A stretch of DNA of 64,000 bases from Paraburkholderia sabiae (lineage in GTDB: Bacteria; Pseudomonadota; Gammaproteobacteria; Burkholderiales; Burkholderiaceae), in assembly GCF_030412785.1 (NCBI RefSeq), contig NZ_CP125295.1, positions 5,828,001-5,892,000 of the forward strand, read 5' to 3'. The position numbers and the translations under genes are program-made. The notes under the pieces were generated by a model. That model did no database searches, had not been told where the DNA came from, and saw only the letters and a program-made list of their open reading frames with translations. Shown here one piece after another: positions 1 through 10,071 of the stretch. The stretch's first letter is position 1; each line of letters begins with the position of its first letter.

Positions 1-363
1 CATTTCATCGACAGTGACGGCGACCCGCAACCCGTCACGCTCGATCCGTCGTACACGGTCAACAGTCCGCTGCTGGTGCGGCTCGCGGCGATCGCCGGCA
101 TGGGCATCGCCGTGCTGCCCGAGTCGCTGGTCGCCGACGACTTCGCAACGGGCACGTTGAAGCGCATCATGCAGGGTTATACCGTCGACGAATCGCAGGC
201 TAGGGTGTCGCTCGTGTATCCGCGCCGCCGTCATTTGCCCGCGAAGACGCGCGCGTTCGTCGATTACACGATCGAGCATGCGGGCAGTCCGGCAGCCGTC
301 CTGCCCGCCGTCGCGCATGCCATCGTGGCGCACGACCTGCATCTCGCGCGGCACGCGTCGTGA
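1..363 (+). CDS. LysR-type transcriptional regulator, C-terminal part only
   Basis: The reading frame is open from the first base and ends at TGA 361-363, so the N-terminal helix-turn-helix lies outside the window. The visible 120 residues match the second half of a LysR effector-binding domain: a strand-turn with PLLVRLAAIAGMGIAVLPE, the usual G-x-G-I-A-x-L-P signature, followed by a strand that ends in a YPRRRHLPAKTRAFVDY motif typical of the last helix of these regulators. The family binds DNA as a tetramer and responds to small metabolites. Its target cannot be inferred; the next gene, a 2-hydroxyacid dehydrogenase, starts 63 bases downstream on the same strand but need not be the target. 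Confidence 0.85.
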   Translation, partial: HFIDSDGDPQPVTLDPSYTVNSPLLVRLAAIAGMGIAVLPESLVADDFATGTLKRIMQGYTVDESQARVSLVYPRRRHLPAKTRAFVDYTIEHAGSPAAVLPAVAHAIVAHDLHLARHAS

Positions 364-426
364 GCCGCGCAGCGCCTTCCCCGGCCCGACGACTCCGTAC
401 AGGAGGACCATGAGGAGATCCGTGAC

Positions 427-1434
427 ATGCGCATGATTCTGTTCAGCAGCCGCCAGTACGACATCGACACGTTCACCGACGCGAATGCCGCGTTCCGCTA
501 CGAGTTGCACTTCCAGGAGTCGCATCTCGAAGCGGACACGGCGATTCTCGCGGAGGGCTATGAGGTCGTGTGTCCATTCGTCAACGACAGCGTCGACGCC
601 GCGACGCTCGAACGCCTGCACGCGGGCGGCACGCGGCTCATCGCGCTGCGCTCGGCGGGCTTCAATCACGTCGATCTGGCGGCCGCACAGCGCCTTGGCA
701 TCGGCGTCGTACGGGTGCCCGCGTATTCGCCCTACGCAGTCGCCGAGCACGCGGTCGGGATGATCCTCGCGTTGAACCGCAAGCTCGCGCGCGCCGTCGC
801 CCGCACGCGCGAAGGCGACTTCTCGCTGAACGGACTGCTCGGTTTCGACCTGCACGGCAAGACGGTCGGCGTGATCGGCACGGGCATCATCGGCCGATGC
901 TTCGCGCGCATCATGGCGGGCTTCGGCATGCAGGTGCTCGCGCACGATCCCGGCCCGCCCGCCACCGAACTGCTCGCGCTCGGCGGACGCTACGTGCCGC
1001 TCGACACGCTGCTCGCGGACTCGGACATCGTCAGCCTGCATTGCCCGCTGCTGCCGTCCACCTATCACCTGATCGACCGCCACGCGCTCGCGAAGATGAA
1101 GCGCGGCGCGATGCTGATCAACACGGGACGCGGCGGGCTGGTCGAAAGCAATGCGCTGGTCGGCGCGCTCAAGAGCGGCCAGCTAGGGCATCTGGGACTG
1201 GACGTGTACGAGGAGGAAGGCGGCATCTTCTTCGAGGATCACTCGAATCTGCCGCTGCAGGACGACGTGCTCGCGCGTCTGCTGATGTTTCCCAATGTGA
1301 TCGTCACCGCGCACCAGGCGTTTTTCACGCGCGAGGCGATGACGGAGATCGCACAGACGACGCTCGGCAATGTCGAGGCGTGGCGCGATGGCACGCCACG
1401 CAATGTCGTCGAGGCGCCGCCCGCTAACGGTTGA
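427..1434 (+). CDS. ldhA: D-lactate dehydrogenase-like 2-hydroxyacid dehydrogenase
   Basis: A 335-residue NAD-dependent D-2-hydroxyacid dehydrogenase, probably interconverting pyruvate and D-lactate in the cytoplasm. The Rossmann motif GTGIIG is at residues 151-156. The catalytic triad of the family is visible: Arg75 in ALRSAGFNHVD, a Glu within DVYEEE (262-264) and His296 in TAHQAF. The stretch with FFEDHS and LQDDVLARL followed by NVIVTAHQAF is characteristic of the LdhA branch rather than phosphoglycerate or formate dehydrogenases, and the length fits (E. coli LdhA is 329). A GGAG-containing Shine-Dalgarno lies upstream of ATG 427. Substrate is inferred from family similarity; a related 2-ketoacid is possible. 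Confidence 0.82.
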   Translation: MRMILFSSRQYDIDTFTDANAAFRYELHFQESHLEADTAILAEGYEVVCPFVNDSVDAATLERLHAGGTRLIALRSAGFNHVDLAAAQRLGIGVVRVPAYSPYAVAEHAVGMILALNRKLARAVARTREGDFSLNGLLGFDLHGKTVGVIGTGIIGRCFARIMAGFGMQVLAHDPGPPATELLALGGRYVPLDTLLADSDIVSLHCPLLPSTYHLIDRHALAKMKRGAMLINTGRGGLVESNALVGALKSGQLGHLGLDVYEEEGGIFFEDHSNLPLQDDVLARLLMFPNVIVTAHQAFFTREAMTEIAQTTLGNVEAWRDGTPRNVVEAPPANG

Positions 1435-1477
1435 CGTGCAGGTTGAAGCGTCGGGGCGGCGCATTCCTATCAATGGT

Positions 1478-2041
1478 TCAAGGCTTCGGGCGCGACCCGG
1501 CGCTCGCTTCGGCTGAAGTGGGCCGCAACGCCGTGCGTGCATCGTCGGACGCGCCGCAGTACTGACGCAGCAGCGCGGCCTCGCGCTCGTGCACTTCGAC
1601 GGGGAACCACACGGCGCCCGCCGCCATCATGTAGCGCGCGCGATGCTGCCCGTTGCGAAACGCGACCACGCCTTCGTGCTCCAGCCTGAGCATGCCGAGC
1701 AGGCCCGGCGCGCGACGCGTGCTGATCGTCACGTAGGGCATCTGCGGAATGCGCGTATTCGAAGGATCGAGAAATTCGCGGATGCCGCGCAGTTTCCCTC
1801 CATGCCATTCCTGTACGGGACGCAGCACGTAATCGGTGTCGTCGCGATCGGCGCACGCGATCAGCTTGCGTGCATCGACGAGCACGACCTGATGCCGCGT
1901 GCCGTCCGTCGTGAAGACGCGTTTCAGGCGCACATGTCCGTACGGCGGGTGTTCGTGCAACGGAACGATCCAGACGGGTTCGCTGCCGGGCGACGGCGGA
2001 GCCGCAGGTGACGTAGTCGGTAATTCCATCAAGGTGGACAT
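1478..2041 (-). CDS. FiwA/Osa-like (plasmid fertility inhibition family) protein
   Basis: A 187-residue protein whose central part (about residues 30-165) resembles the plasmid fertility-inhibition family (FiwA, Osa), which has a ParB/sulfiredoxin-like fold. The clearest hint is the segment with FRNGQHRARYMMAAG followed by a strand FPVEVHE, like the GxHR motif of ParB-type proteins. It is preceded by GGAG nine bases before ATG 2041. N- and C-terminal tails are Pro/Ser/Ala-rich and look disordered. In plasmids the family blocks conjugative transfer of other replicons; whether this chromosomal copy does so is not known. It stands alone, convergent with the dehydrogenase gene. Confidence 0.55.
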   Translation of the reverse strand: MSTLMELPTTSPAAPPSPGSEPVWIVPLHEHPPYGHVRLKRVFTTDGTRHQVVLVDARKLIACADRDDTDYVLRPVQEWHGGKLRGIREFLDPSNTRIPQMPYVTISTRRAPGLLGMLRLEHEGVVAFRNGQHRARYMMAAGAVWFPVEVHEREAALLRQYCGASDDARTALRPTSAEASAGSRPKP

Positions 2042-2313
2042 CGGGCGTACTCCTTGCGCCGGTGCGTGCGCGCGCCCTGGCTGTTCAAAATTCGCCTAAG
2101 CTACGAGTCGATTGTTAAAACCGCGTGACGTGCGGACAAGCGATTCGCGCTGCATCGCCGGCCGTCCGTTACGCATCGCTGCTCGAGCTTTGCTTTTCCG
2201 TTTAGCGGTTGTTTTGCGCGCTTCTTTAGGGTGCCCGCGCGCGTGCAACCGCATTTAAATGGTGCTTTTCATTCAGTGTAGGTCTTTGCGAAAGCTTCTC
2301 AACGGAGCGAACG

Positions 2314-3168
2314 ATGCCTGGCGAACAGTTCGGCGACCACGTGCGAATCGAAACTGCACAAAAAAACCCAACTGCACAGAAACAGCAAGTTGCGGGCCCG
2401 CTCGATGCCGTCGCAACCATCGTCATTGACCGGCCGGCGCGCCGCAATGCTATCGACCGCCCGACGGCGGAAGCACTGTTTGCCGCGTTCCAACACTTCG
2501 AAGCGAATGACGCGTGGCGCGTGGCAGTGCTGACGGGCGCGGGCGGCACGTTCTGCGCGGGCGCAGACCTCACTGCTCTGCAAGACGACGCGCGGCGCAA
2601 TGAATTGCACGCCGACGGCAGCGGTCCCGGACCGATGGGACCGACGCGCATGATGTTCACGAAGCCCGTGATCGCGGCGATTGCGGGTCATGCGGTAGCG
2701 GGCGGTCTGGAACTGGCCGCGATGTGTGACCTGCGTGTGGTCGAGGAAGATGCCGTGCTGGGCGTGTTCTGCCGGCGCGTCGGCATTCCGCTGATCGATG
2801 GCGGGACGATCCGGCTGCCTCGGCTGATCGGCCAGTCACGTGCGCTCGATCTGATTCTGACCGGCCGCGCCGTCACCGCCGACGAAGCGCTCGCGATCGG
2901 TCTCGCGAATCGCGTCGTGCCGAAGGGTCACGCACGCGCCGCCGCCGAACAGTTGGCCGCCGAACTGGCAGCGTTTCCTCAAGCAGCGCTGCTCGCGGAC
3001 CGCCGCTCCGTCTACGAGAATTCGCCGCTCGACGATCTGCCCGAAGCGCTGCGCCGCGAGGGTGCGGGCGGCTACGCAGCGGTGTTCGCGCAAGGGCTGG
3101 CGGGCGCGGCCGAGTTCGCCTCGGGCGCGGGCCGTCACGGCGGCGCGATCGACAAAAAAGTCCCTTGA
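2314..3168 (+). CDS. enoyl-CoA hydratase/isomerase family protein
   Basis: A 284-residue crotonase-fold enzyme of acyl-CoA metabolism. The first about 28 residues are an unusual polar leader; the fold begins at DAVATIVIDRPARRNAID. The oxyanion-hole segments are GGTFCAGADLTAL (about 82-94) and IAGHAVAGGLELAAMCDLRV (about 125-144). The motif FCRRVGIPLIDGGTIRLPRL groups it with EchA-like hydratases of unknown substrate rather than with fadB. A purine-rich ribosome site (CGGAGCGAACG) precedes ATG 2314. It is transcribed alone and its last codons form part of a terminator hairpin. The exact acyl-CoA substrate cannot be read from the sequence. Confidence 0.8.
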   Translation: MPGEQFGDHVRIETAQKNPTAQKQQVAGPLDAVATIVIDRPARRNAIDRPTAEALFAAFQHFEANDAWRVAVLTGAGGTFCAGADLTALQDDARRNELHADGSGPGPMGPTRMMFTKPVIAAIAGHAVAGGLELAAMCDLRVVEEDAVLGVFCRRVGIPLIDGGTIRLPRLIGQSRALDLILTGRAVTADEALAIGLANRVVPKGHARAAAEQLAAELAAFPQAALLADRRSVYENSPLDDLPEALRREGAGGYAAVFAQGLAGAAEFASGAGRHGGAIDKKVP

Positions 3169-3182
3169 AAGAAGGGCTTTTT
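3154..3182 (+). terminator. rho-independent terminator after enoyl-CoA hydratase
   Basis: AAAAAGTCCCTT pairs with AAGGGCTTTTT through a GAAAG turn, with one bulged base, and ends in five T. The left arm is inside the last codons of the upstream gene. Confidence 0.65.
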
Positions 3183-3372
3183 GCTGCGCAATCGTGTCGG
3201 GATCGACGAAATACAACAGTGCGCGAAGCAGACGGCACAGCCGAATTGGCTTAGGTACAATCCCCTACTGATTTACCCCTGCCGACGTCTGCGCACTCGT
3301 CCCGAACGCGCGCGACGGCAACGCGCACGGCGCTTCCGTCCGCCGCCGCGACCCTCCCGTGAAAGTCCCATC

Positions 3373-4530
3373 ATGCCTTTGCCCCTGCTTGCTCTTGCCG
3401 TCGCCGCATTTGGAATCGGTACCACCGAGTTCGTCATCATGGGGCTGCTGCCCGATGTCGCGCGCGACCTGAGCGTGTCGATTCCGGCAGCGGGCATGCT
3501 CGTGTCGGCGTATGCGCTCGGCGTGACGATCGGTGCGCCGATCGTGGCGATCGCGGTCGCGAACATGCCGCGCAAGAAAGCGCTGATGAGCCTGATCGGC
3601 ATCTTCATTCTCGGCAATCTGCTGTGCGCGATCGCGCCGGGTTATGCGGTGCTGATGGCCGCGCGCATCGTGACGGCCTTCTGTCACGGCGCGTTCTTTG
3701 GCATCGGTTCAGTCGTCGCTGCCGGGCTCGTCGCGCCGAACCGCCGCGCGCAGGCCATCGCGCTGATGTTCACGGGCCTCACGCTGGCCAACGTGCTCGG
3801 CGTGCCGCTCGGCACGGCGCTCGGCCAGGCCGTCGGCTGGCGCGCAACTTTTTGGGCGGTGACGGGCATCGGCGTGATCGCGGCCGTTGCGCTGGCGCTG
3901 TGTCTGCCGTCGAAGATCGAGATGCAGAAGGCGAGCCTCGTCCACGAATTCACGGTGCTGAAGAACCCGCAGGTGCTGATGGTGCTCGGCACGAGCGTGC
4001 TCGCGTCGGCGAGCCTGTTCTCGACCTTCACCTACATCACGCCGATTCTCGAAGACGTGACGGGCTTCACGCCGCACGCGGTGACGATGGTGCTGCTGCT
4101 GTTCGGCCTCGGTCTGACGGTGGGCAGCACGCTCGGCGGCAAGCTCGCGGACTGGCGCCCGGTGCAGTCGCTGATGTCGTTCCTGCTCGCCATCGTCGCC
4201 ATCCTCTCGATCTTCGCGATGACGATGCACAGCGAGATTCCCGCGATGATCACGATCTTCCTGTGGGGCGTGCTCGCGTTCGCGATCGTACCGCCGCTGC
4301 AGATGCTGATCGTCGACCGTGCGAGCAGCGCGCCGAATCTGGCATCGACCCTCAACCAGGGCGCTTTCAACCTCGGCAACGCGACGGGCGCGTGGCTCGG
4401 CGGCATGGCGATCGGCGCGGGCGCGCCGCTCACGTCGCTGCCGTGGGTCGGCGTGGCGACGGCGGTGGGCGCGGTGGCGCTGACGTGGTGGTCGGTATCG
4501 CTCGACCGGCGCTTGCCTGTCGCGGGCTGA
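3373..4530 (+). CDS. MFS transporter, AraJ/SotB-like DHA1 family
   Basis: A 385-residue inner membrane protein with about 12 hydrophobic segments. The opening FGIGTTEFVIMGLLPDVA is the signature of the AraJ/SotB/YdhP group of the drug:H+ antiporter-1 family, which exports sugars, purines or drugs. The frame is open upstream to 3181, but that part encodes an Arg-rich non-membrane leader, so ATG 3373 was chosen. A conserved cytoplasmic loop with basic residues follows the second transmembrane helix (NMPRKKALM). Substrate is unknown. The next gene is another MFS protein on the same strand, 97 bases away and from a different subfamily. Confidence 0.82.
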   Translation: MPLPLLALAVAAFGIGTTEFVIMGLLPDVARDLSVSIPAAGMLVSAYALGVTIGAPIVAIAVANMPRKKALMSLIGIFILGNLLCAIAPGYAVLMAARIVTAFCHGAFFGIGSVVAAGLVAPNRRAQAIALMFTGLTLANVLGVPLGTALGQAVGWRATFWAVTGIGVIAAVALALCLPSKIEMQKASLVHEFTVLKNPQVLMVLGTSVLASASLFSTFTYITPILEDVTGFTPHAVTMVLLLFGLGLTVGSTLGGKLADWRPVQSLMSFLLAIVAILSIFAMTMHSEIPAMITIFLWGVLAFAIVPPLQMLIVDRASSAPNLASTLNQGAFNLGNATGAWLGGMAIGAGAPLTSLPWVGVATAVGAVALTWWSVSLDRRLPVAG

Positions 4531-4627
4531 GCCGTCGCGGGCTAGCGCGCCCCGAGCTGAATCTTCGCGCGACATACCCGCCATCACACGATGCAACCGA
4601 CACACGGGCGGTGTAGCATCTCGCCCG

Positions 4628-5785
4628 ATGAAAGTCGTCTTCTCCCGTGATTTCCTTGCGCTGATCCTGAGCGTGGCCGTCGTCGGCCTCGGCAGCGGCG
4701 CAACGCTTCCCCTCACTGCCCTCGCGCTGACGCAAGCGGGCTACGGCACCGACGTCGTCGGCCTGCTGACGGCCGCGCAGGCGGGCGGCGGCCTGCTCGT
4801 CGTGCCCATCGCCGGCCGGATCGCCGCGCGCTGCGGCGGGCGTCACGCGATCATCGGCGCGGTGCTGATCGTCGCGATCGCCACCGCGCTGATGCAGCTC
4901 ACGTCGAATCCGTTCGCCTGGGCCGTGCTGCGCGTGATGTGCGGCGCGGCACTGATGCTGCTCTTCACGATCGGCGAAGCATGGGTCAACCAGCTCGCCG
5001 ACGATGCCTCGCGCGGCCGCGTCGTCGCCATCTATGCGACCAACTTCACGCTGTTCCAGATGGCGGGGCCCGTGCTCGTCAGTCAGATCGCGCAGTTCGA
5101 TCATTGGCGCTTTCTGATCTGCGGCGCAATTTTTCTGATCGCGCTGCCGGTACTGTCGGTGATCCGTTCCGCGCCCCACGCATCCGACGAACACGAGCCG
5201 CACGGCAGCTGGCGCCACGTCTTGCCGCAGATGCCTGCGCTCGTGATCGGCACAGGCTTTTTCGCGCTGTTCGATACGATCGCGCTGTCGCTGATGCCGC
5301 TCTTTGCGATGGCGCATGGCGTCGCCAGCGAAGTGGCCGTGCTGTTCGCGTCGGCGCTGCTGCTCGGCGATACGACGATGCAGTTCCCGATCGGCTGGCT
5401 CGCGGACCGGCTCGGGCGCGAGCGCGTGCATATCGGCTGCGCGGTGCTGGTTGTTCTGTTGCTGCCGCTTTTGCCGTGGGCCGTGCAATCGCCGTGGCTG
5501 TGCTGGCCGCTGCTTTACGTGCTCGGCGCGGCGGCGGGTGCAATCTATACGCTGTCGCTGGTTGCGTGCGGCGAACGCTTTCGTGGCGTGGCGCTGGTGT
5601 CGGCGAGTTCGCTCGTCGGCGCATCGTGGAGCATCGCGAGTTTCGGCGGTCCGCTGATTGCGGGTGCGCTGATGAAGAGCGTCGGCAACGATTCGATGAT
5701 CGGCGTGGTGCTGGTCAGCGCGCTCGCGTTTCTGGCCGCCGCGCTGTGGGAAAAGCGGCGCAGCGTGGTGAACGCCGCGTCCTGA
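4628..5785 (+). CDS. MFS transporter, YcaD-like
   Basis: A 385-residue polytopic inner membrane protein with 12 predicted helices. The N-terminal half, with LPLTALALTQAGYGTDVVG and the later TIGEAWVNQLADDASRGRVVAIYATNF, matches the YcaD-like MFS group. The EAWVN motif and the GR segment in loop 4-5 are typical of that group, whose substrates are undefined. The start ATG 4628 leaves the first transmembrane helix intact. The gene ends just before a strong bidirectional terminator shared with the convergent fumarylacetoacetase operon. No regulator is adjacent, so no inducer can be proposed. Confidence 0.8.
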   Translation: MKVVFSRDFLALILSVAVVGLGSGATLPLTALALTQAGYGTDVVGLLTAAQAGGGLLVVPIAGRIAARCGGRHAIIGAVLIVAIATALMQLTSNPFAWAVLRVMCGAALMLLFTIGEAWVNQLADDASRGRVVAIYATNFTLFQMAGPVLVSQIAQFDHWRFLICGAIFLIALPVLSVIRSAPHASDEHEPHGSWRHVLPQMPALVIGTGFFALFDTIALSLMPLFAMAHGVASEVAVLFASALLLGDTTMQFPIGWLADRLGRERVHIGCAVLVVLLLPLLPWAVQSPWLCWPLLYVLGAAAGAIYTLSLVACGERFRGVALVSASSLVGASWSIASFGGPLIAGALMKSVGNDSMIGVVLVSALAFLAAALWEKRRSVVNAAS

Positions 5786-5793
5786 CGAGGCAA

Positions 5794-5832
5794 AAAAAAT
5801 CCGCGCGGGCTCGTCGCCACGCGCGGATTTCT
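5794..5832. terminator. bidirectional terminator between MFS gene and fahA
   Basis: AAATCCGCGC and GCGCGGATTT form a perfect stem with a 14-base loop, flanked by A-rich sequence on the left and TTTCTT on the right, so it can terminate both the rightward MFS gene and the leftward hmgA-fahA operon. Confidence 0.85.
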
Positions 5833-5845
5833 TAACGCTGTCGAA

Positions 5846-7156
5846 TCACTTATGCGCCGGCACAATCTCGCCGACGCACGTGCCGAAGCCGACGCGATAG
5901 CCGTCGCCCTGGCACCATCCGGCGAGCGTGAGTTCGTCGCCGTCTTCGATGAACGCGCGCGTGCCGCCGTCCTTCAGTTGCAGCGGATTCTTGCCGTTCC
6001 ACGTCAGTTCGAGCAGGCTGCCGAACGAATCGGGCGTCGGTCCGCTGATCGTGCCCGAACCCATCATGTCGCCGACGCGCGTATTGCAGCCCGACACCGT
6101 GTGATGCGCGAGCTGCTGCGCCATCGTCCAGTACATGTGTCGGAAGTTCGTGCGCGAGATCGTGGTCGGTTCACTTGCGCCTTGCGGCTTCAGCAGCACT
6201 TCGAGCGAGATGTCGAAGCCATGCTCGCCCGCGTGCCGCAGATACTCGAGCGGCTGCGGATCCTGAACCGGCTGCGCAACGCGGAACGGTTCGAGCGCAT
6301 CGAGCGTGACGATCCACGGCGAAATCGTCGTCGCGAATCCTTTCGAGTTGAACGGTCCCAGCGGCACGTATTCCCATTGCTGGATATCGCGCGCGCTCCA
6401 GTCGTTCAGCAGCACCATGCCGAAGATGTGATCTTCTGCTTCGTCACAGGCAATCGGTTCACCGAGCTTGTTGCCGTGTCCGACGATAAAACCCGTCTCC
6501 AGTTCGATATCCAGCTTGCGGCACGCGCCGAAAATGGGCCGCTCCTGATCGGGCAACTTCAACTGCCCGTTCGGACGACGCACGGGCGTGCCGCTCACCA
6601 CCACCGACGAGGCCCGTCCGTTGTACCCGATCGGAATCTCCGACCAGTTCGGCAGCAGCGCATTCTTCGGATCGCGGAACATCGAGCCGACGTTCGTCGC
6701 GTGCTCCTTTGATGAGTAGAAGTCCGTGTAGCCGGGGATCTGCACGGGAAGATGCAGTGTGGCGTCGGCCTGGCGGATCAGCGCACGGTTACGCAACTCG
6801 GCGTCGTCGCGCAGCGTCGCGTTATCGCGCGACAGCAGCTTGCTCAACTGAATACGCACGCTGCGCCACGTATCGCGGCCCAGCGCGATGAAGTCGTTCA
6901 GCGAATCGCGCACGAACACGCTGTCGCCCTTGCTCGACGACGGCACCGTCAGCAGCCCCGCGCTTTCGAGCACGGCCAGATCGACAATGTCATCGCCAAT
7001 CGCGACGCCCGCGCGGCGCGTCGCGTTCAGCCCGTTGGTGAAAATGCCGAACGGCAGATTCTGGATCGAAAAATCACAGGACGGCTCGTTCGCCGATTCG
7101 ACCCAACTCTTGCGCGACGCGTCGAGCGTCGCCTGAAGATCGCTCAATGCGTTCAT
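5846..7156 (-). CDS. fahA: fumarylacetoacetase
   Basis: A 436-residue hydrolase that cleaves fumarylacetoacetate to fumarate and acetoacetate, the last step of tyrosine and homogentisate breakdown. The N-terminal SH3-like domain (about 1-115) carries [11 protein letters not shown]. The catalytic part has [18 protein letters not shown], which contains the metal-binding Asp and the general-base His of the family. Further hallmarks are [12 protein letters not shown] and [19 protein letters not shown]. Its ATG overlaps the TGA of hmgA in an ATGA, with GGAG before it, so translation is coupled. The frame is open far upstream inside hmgA, but that extension is a shadow of the other gene. Confidence 0.97.
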   Translation of the reverse strand: MNALSDLQATLDASRKSWVESANEPSCDFSIQNLPFGIFTNGLNATRRAGVAIGDDIVDLAVLESAGLLTVPSSSKGDSVFVRDSLNDFIALGRDTWRSVRIQLSKLLSRDNATLRDDAELRNRALIRQADATLHLPVQIPGYTDFYSSKEHATNVGSMFRDPKNALLPNWSEIPIGYNGRASSVVVSGTPVRRPNGQLKLPDQERPIFGACRKLDIELETGFIVGHGNKLGEPIACDEAEDHIFGMVLLNDWSARDIQQWEYVPLGPFNSKGFATTISPWIVTLDALEPFRVAQPVQDPQPLEYLRHAGEHGFDISLEVLLKPQGASEPTTISRTNFRHMYWTMAQQLAHHTVSGCNTRVGDMMGSGTISGPTPDSFGSLLELTWNGKNPLQLKDGGTRAFIEDGDELTLAGWCQGDGYRVGFGTCVGEIVPAHK

Positions 7157-8475
7157 TGTTGCTCCGGATTGAAGTGTTTCTTGAGACCTTGCCAGCATTC
7201 GAAGTAATGCGCCTGAAGCTGCGCCGTTTCGAGCGCGAAACGCGTCGGCTTGATCAGCGTGCGCGTTTCGAACATGAAGGCCATCGTGTTGTCGACCTTG
7301 TTCGGCTTCGACGTATCGCTGCTCGACGCTTTCTCGAACGTGTCCGCGTCCGGGCCGTGGCCCGACATGCAGTTGTGCAGGCTCGCGCCGCCCGGCACGA
7401 AGCCTTCCGCCTTCGCGTCGTATGCGCCGTGCACGAGACCCATGAACTCGCTTGCGACGTTGCGATGGAACCAGGGCGGGCGGAACGTATCTTCGGCGGC
7501 GAGCCAGCGCGGTGGGAAGATCACGAAGTCGATCGTATCGACGCCCGGCGTGTCGCTCTGCGATTGCAGCACGAGGAAGATCGACGGGTCCGGATGGTCG
7601 TAGCTGATCGAGCCGATCGTGTTGAAGTGGCGCAGATCGTATTTGTACGGCGCGTAGTTGCCGTGCCACGCGACCACGTCGAGCGGCGAATGGCCGATAT
7701 CCGCGCGCCACAGATGACCGTTCATCTTCGCGACGAGTTCGAAATCGCCTTCGCGGTCTTCATAGGCGGCCTGCGGCGTGAGGAAGTCGCGCGGATTCGC
7801 AAGGCCGTTCGAGCCGATCGGCCCGAGATCCGGCAGACGCAGCTGCGCGCCGAAGTTCTCGCAGATATAGCCGCTCGCGCGGCCGTCCGGCAGCGCCACC
7901 GAAAACCGCACGCCGCGCGGAATCACCGCGATTTCGAACGGTTCGACCTCGAGCTTGCCCAGTTCCGTGAAGATCGACAGACGCCCGGCCTGCGGGACGA
8001 TCAGCAGTTCGCCGTCGGCGTTGTAGAAGAAGCGGTCCTGCATCGACTGATTGGCCGCGTACACGTGGATCGCGCAGCCGTTCATCGATTCCGCCGACCC
8101 GTTGCCCGCCATCGTCACCCAGCCGTCGATGAAATCGGTCGGCTCGGCGGGCATCGGCAGCGGATCCCAGCGAAGCTGGTTGGGCGGCGTCGGCGGCACT
8201 TCGGCGAAGTTCGCGACCAGACGATGTGACGGCAGTGCCGTGAACGGCTGATGCACGGCCGCCGGGCGGATGCGGTACAGCCACGAGCGCCGGTTATGGC
8301 CGCGCGGCGCCGTGAACGCGGTGCCCGACAGCTGCTCCGCATACAGCCCGTACGGCGCGCGCTGCGGCGAGTTGCGGCCATGAGGCAGCGCGCCGGGCAA
8401 CGCCTCCGTGGCGAATTCGTTGGCGAAACCGGACTGGTAGCCCGGCTGGATTTCGCGTCGTGTGGATGATTCCAT
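7153..8475 (-). CDS. hmgA: homogentisate 1,2-dioxygenase
   Basis: A 440-residue non-heme Fe(II) ring-cleaving dioxygenase converting homogentisate to maleylacetoacetate. The opening [19 protein letters not shown] is nearly invariant in the family. The iron ligands are visible as H-x5-E in WFHRNVASE and a later His in MSGHGPD. Length equals that of other bacterial enzymes (about 430-445). It is the middle gene of a leftward operon (transporter, hmgA, fahA). No maleylacetoacetate isomerase gene is present in the window, so that step must be encoded elsewhere or be bypassed by glutathione. Regulation is not evident locally. Confidence 0.97.
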   Translation of the reverse strand: MESSTRREIQPGYQSGFANEFATEALPGALPHGRNSPQRAPYGLYAEQLSGTAFTAPRGHNRRSWLYRIRPAAVHQPFTALPSHRLVANFAEVPPTPPNQLRWDPLPMPAEPTDFIDGWVTMAGNGSAESMNGCAIHVYAANQSMQDRFFYNADGELLIVPQAGRLSIFTELGKLEVEPFEIAVIPRGVRFSVALPDGRASGYICENFGAQLRLPDLGPIGSNGLANPRDFLTPQAAYEDREGDFELVAKMNGHLWRADIGHSPLDVVAWHGNYAPYKYDLRHFNTIGSISYDHPDPSIFLVLQSQSDTPGVDTIDFVIFPPRWLAAEDTFRPPWFHRNVASEFMGLVHGAYDAKAEGFVPGGASLHNCMSGHGPDADTFEKASSSDTSKPNKVDNTMAFMFETRTLIKPTRFALETAQLQAHYFECWQGLKKHFNPEQQ

Positions 8476-8494
8476 GCAAAGTCTCCGATAAATC

Positions 8495-9850
8495 TCAAAC
8501 GGTCTGCGCTTTGGCCGGGCCGCCGCGGCGACGTGCGACGGCGAGCGTCAGCACCAGCGCGGCCGAGCACAGTACGGGCAAGGCGGCAGCGTGGAACAGC
8601 TGCGCGTTGCTCCAGTTCAGCGCAATCAGTTGTCCGCCGACGAGCGGTCCGATCACCGAGCCGATCCGGCCAATGCCGAGGCTCCAGCCGATGCCCGTCG
8701 AGCGCAATGTGGTGGGATAGAAGTGTCCGGCGAGCGCGTTCACGGCCGGCTGTCCGCCGACGATGCAGAAGCCGCCCGCAAACACGACAACCAGCAGCCA
8801 CGCGAGCGCATGCGATACCGCGCCGATCGCGCCGACGCTGACCGCGCCCAGCGCGAAGCAGGCGAACAGCACGCGCACGAAGCCAAAGCGTTCGATGAAC
8901 CAGCCGAGCAGCAGCGTGCCGATCACGCCGCCCGTCTGCAGCACGGTGCCGACGATCACGGCCGTCGACGGCGAATAGCCGGCGTCGCGCATCACGGTCG
9001 GCAGCCAGTTCGACAGGAAGTACAGATCGATCAGGTTCATGAAGCTGATGCCCCACAGGATCAGCGTGACGGGCGCGCGCCCTGCCCGGAACAGTTCGGC
9101 GACGGGTGCGCCGCCATCGGCTTTCTCGCGCACGACGAGACGCGTGTCGGGACCGACGTTCAGCGACGGATCGAACTTCGCCAGCCACTGCCGCGCGCGG
9201 TCGTCGCGACCTTTGAGCACGAGGAATTGCAGCGATTCGGGCAGTGCGGCGAGCATCGCGACGCCGAGCACGAGCGGCACCGCGCCGCCGACCCAGAATA
9301 CCGCGCGCCAGCCATACGCGGGAATCAGCGCCGCGCTGATGAAGCCGCCGATCGCCGCGCCCAGCGTGAAGCCGCACGACACCAGCATCATGCGCTTGAC
9401 TCGGTGTTCCGGCGTCGAGAACTCGCCGACCAGCGCCATCGCGTTCGGCATGATGCAGCCGAGGCCGAGCCCGGTGATGAAGCGCAGCGCAATCAGCGCG
9501 GGAATGTCCGAAACGAAGGGCGTGGCCAGCATCGCCAGCGCGAAGAAGAACGTCGCGCCGATCAGCACGGGACGCCGCCCGATCCGGTCCGCCAGCACCG
9601 ACAGGCCGAGCGCGCCCAGCAGCATGCCGAACAGGCTCGCGCTGAACACCGGGCCGAGCGCTGCCTTCGACACATGCCATTCGCCGATCACGCTCGGCGC
9701 AACGTAGCCCATCGCCTGCGCGTCGAAGCCGTCGATCACAAGGCACAGCGCGCACAGCACGAGCAGCATCAGCTGAAACGCCGGCCGGTGCGCAGCGGCC
9801 AGCGCCTGCTCGACTTCGACGATATGGGCAGAACGGGAGGTGTCGCTCAT
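8495..9850 (-). CDS. aromatic acid:H+ symporter (AAHS family MFS)
   Basis: A 451-residue MFS permease with 12 transmembrane helices. The DGFDAQ motif in the first helix and [12 protein letters not shown] in loop 2-3 define the AAHS family (PcaK, MhpT, BenK), which imports benzoate-type acids. The gene begins at ATG 9850 after an AGGAAG ribosome site and ends 19 bases before hmgA, so it is the first gene of the homogentisate operon. By context it may import homogentisate or a hydroxyphenyl acid that feeds it. That substrate is an inference; AAHS proteins with 3-hydroxyphenylpropionate or protocatechuate specificity look alike at this level. Confidence 0.88.
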   Translation of the reverse strand: MSDTSRSAHIVEVEQALAAAHRPAFQLMLLVLCALCLVIDGFDAQAMGYVAPSVIGEWHVSKAALGPVFSASLFGMLLGALGLSVLADRIGRRPVLIGATFFFALAMLATPFVSDIPALIALRFITGLGLGCIMPNAMALVGEFSTPEHRVKRMMLVSCGFTLGAAIGGFISAALIPAYGWRAVFWVGGAVPLVLGVAMLAALPESLQFLVLKGRDDRARQWLAKFDPSLNVGPDTRLVVREKADGGAPVAELFRAGRAPVTLILWGISFMNLIDLYFLSNWLPTVMRDAGYSPSTAVIVGTVLQTGGVIGTLLLGWFIERFGFVRVLFACFALGAVSVGAIGAVSHALAWLLVVVFAGGFCIVGGQPAVNALAGHFYPTTLRSTGIGWSLGIGRIGSVIGPLVGGQLIALNWSNAQLFHAAALPVLCSAALVLTLAVARRRGGPAKAQTV

Positions 9851-10071
9851 CTTGGCTTCCTGCGGTGACGAATGATCGGCTACTTCATGAATTTACGAAT
9901 AGTAAAACAGATTATGATTAGTGAAATTAACGTAAACCCTCGGTTGAGCCGCGAGCCCCACACGAACGGCGAAATCCATATCAGTATTTGGTGCATGACA
10001 GAGCGGCTGGCGCTGCTACCATCGAAACATGCGGCTTTTGCCGCGATACCCGTCCGCTCCCCACGTATTCA

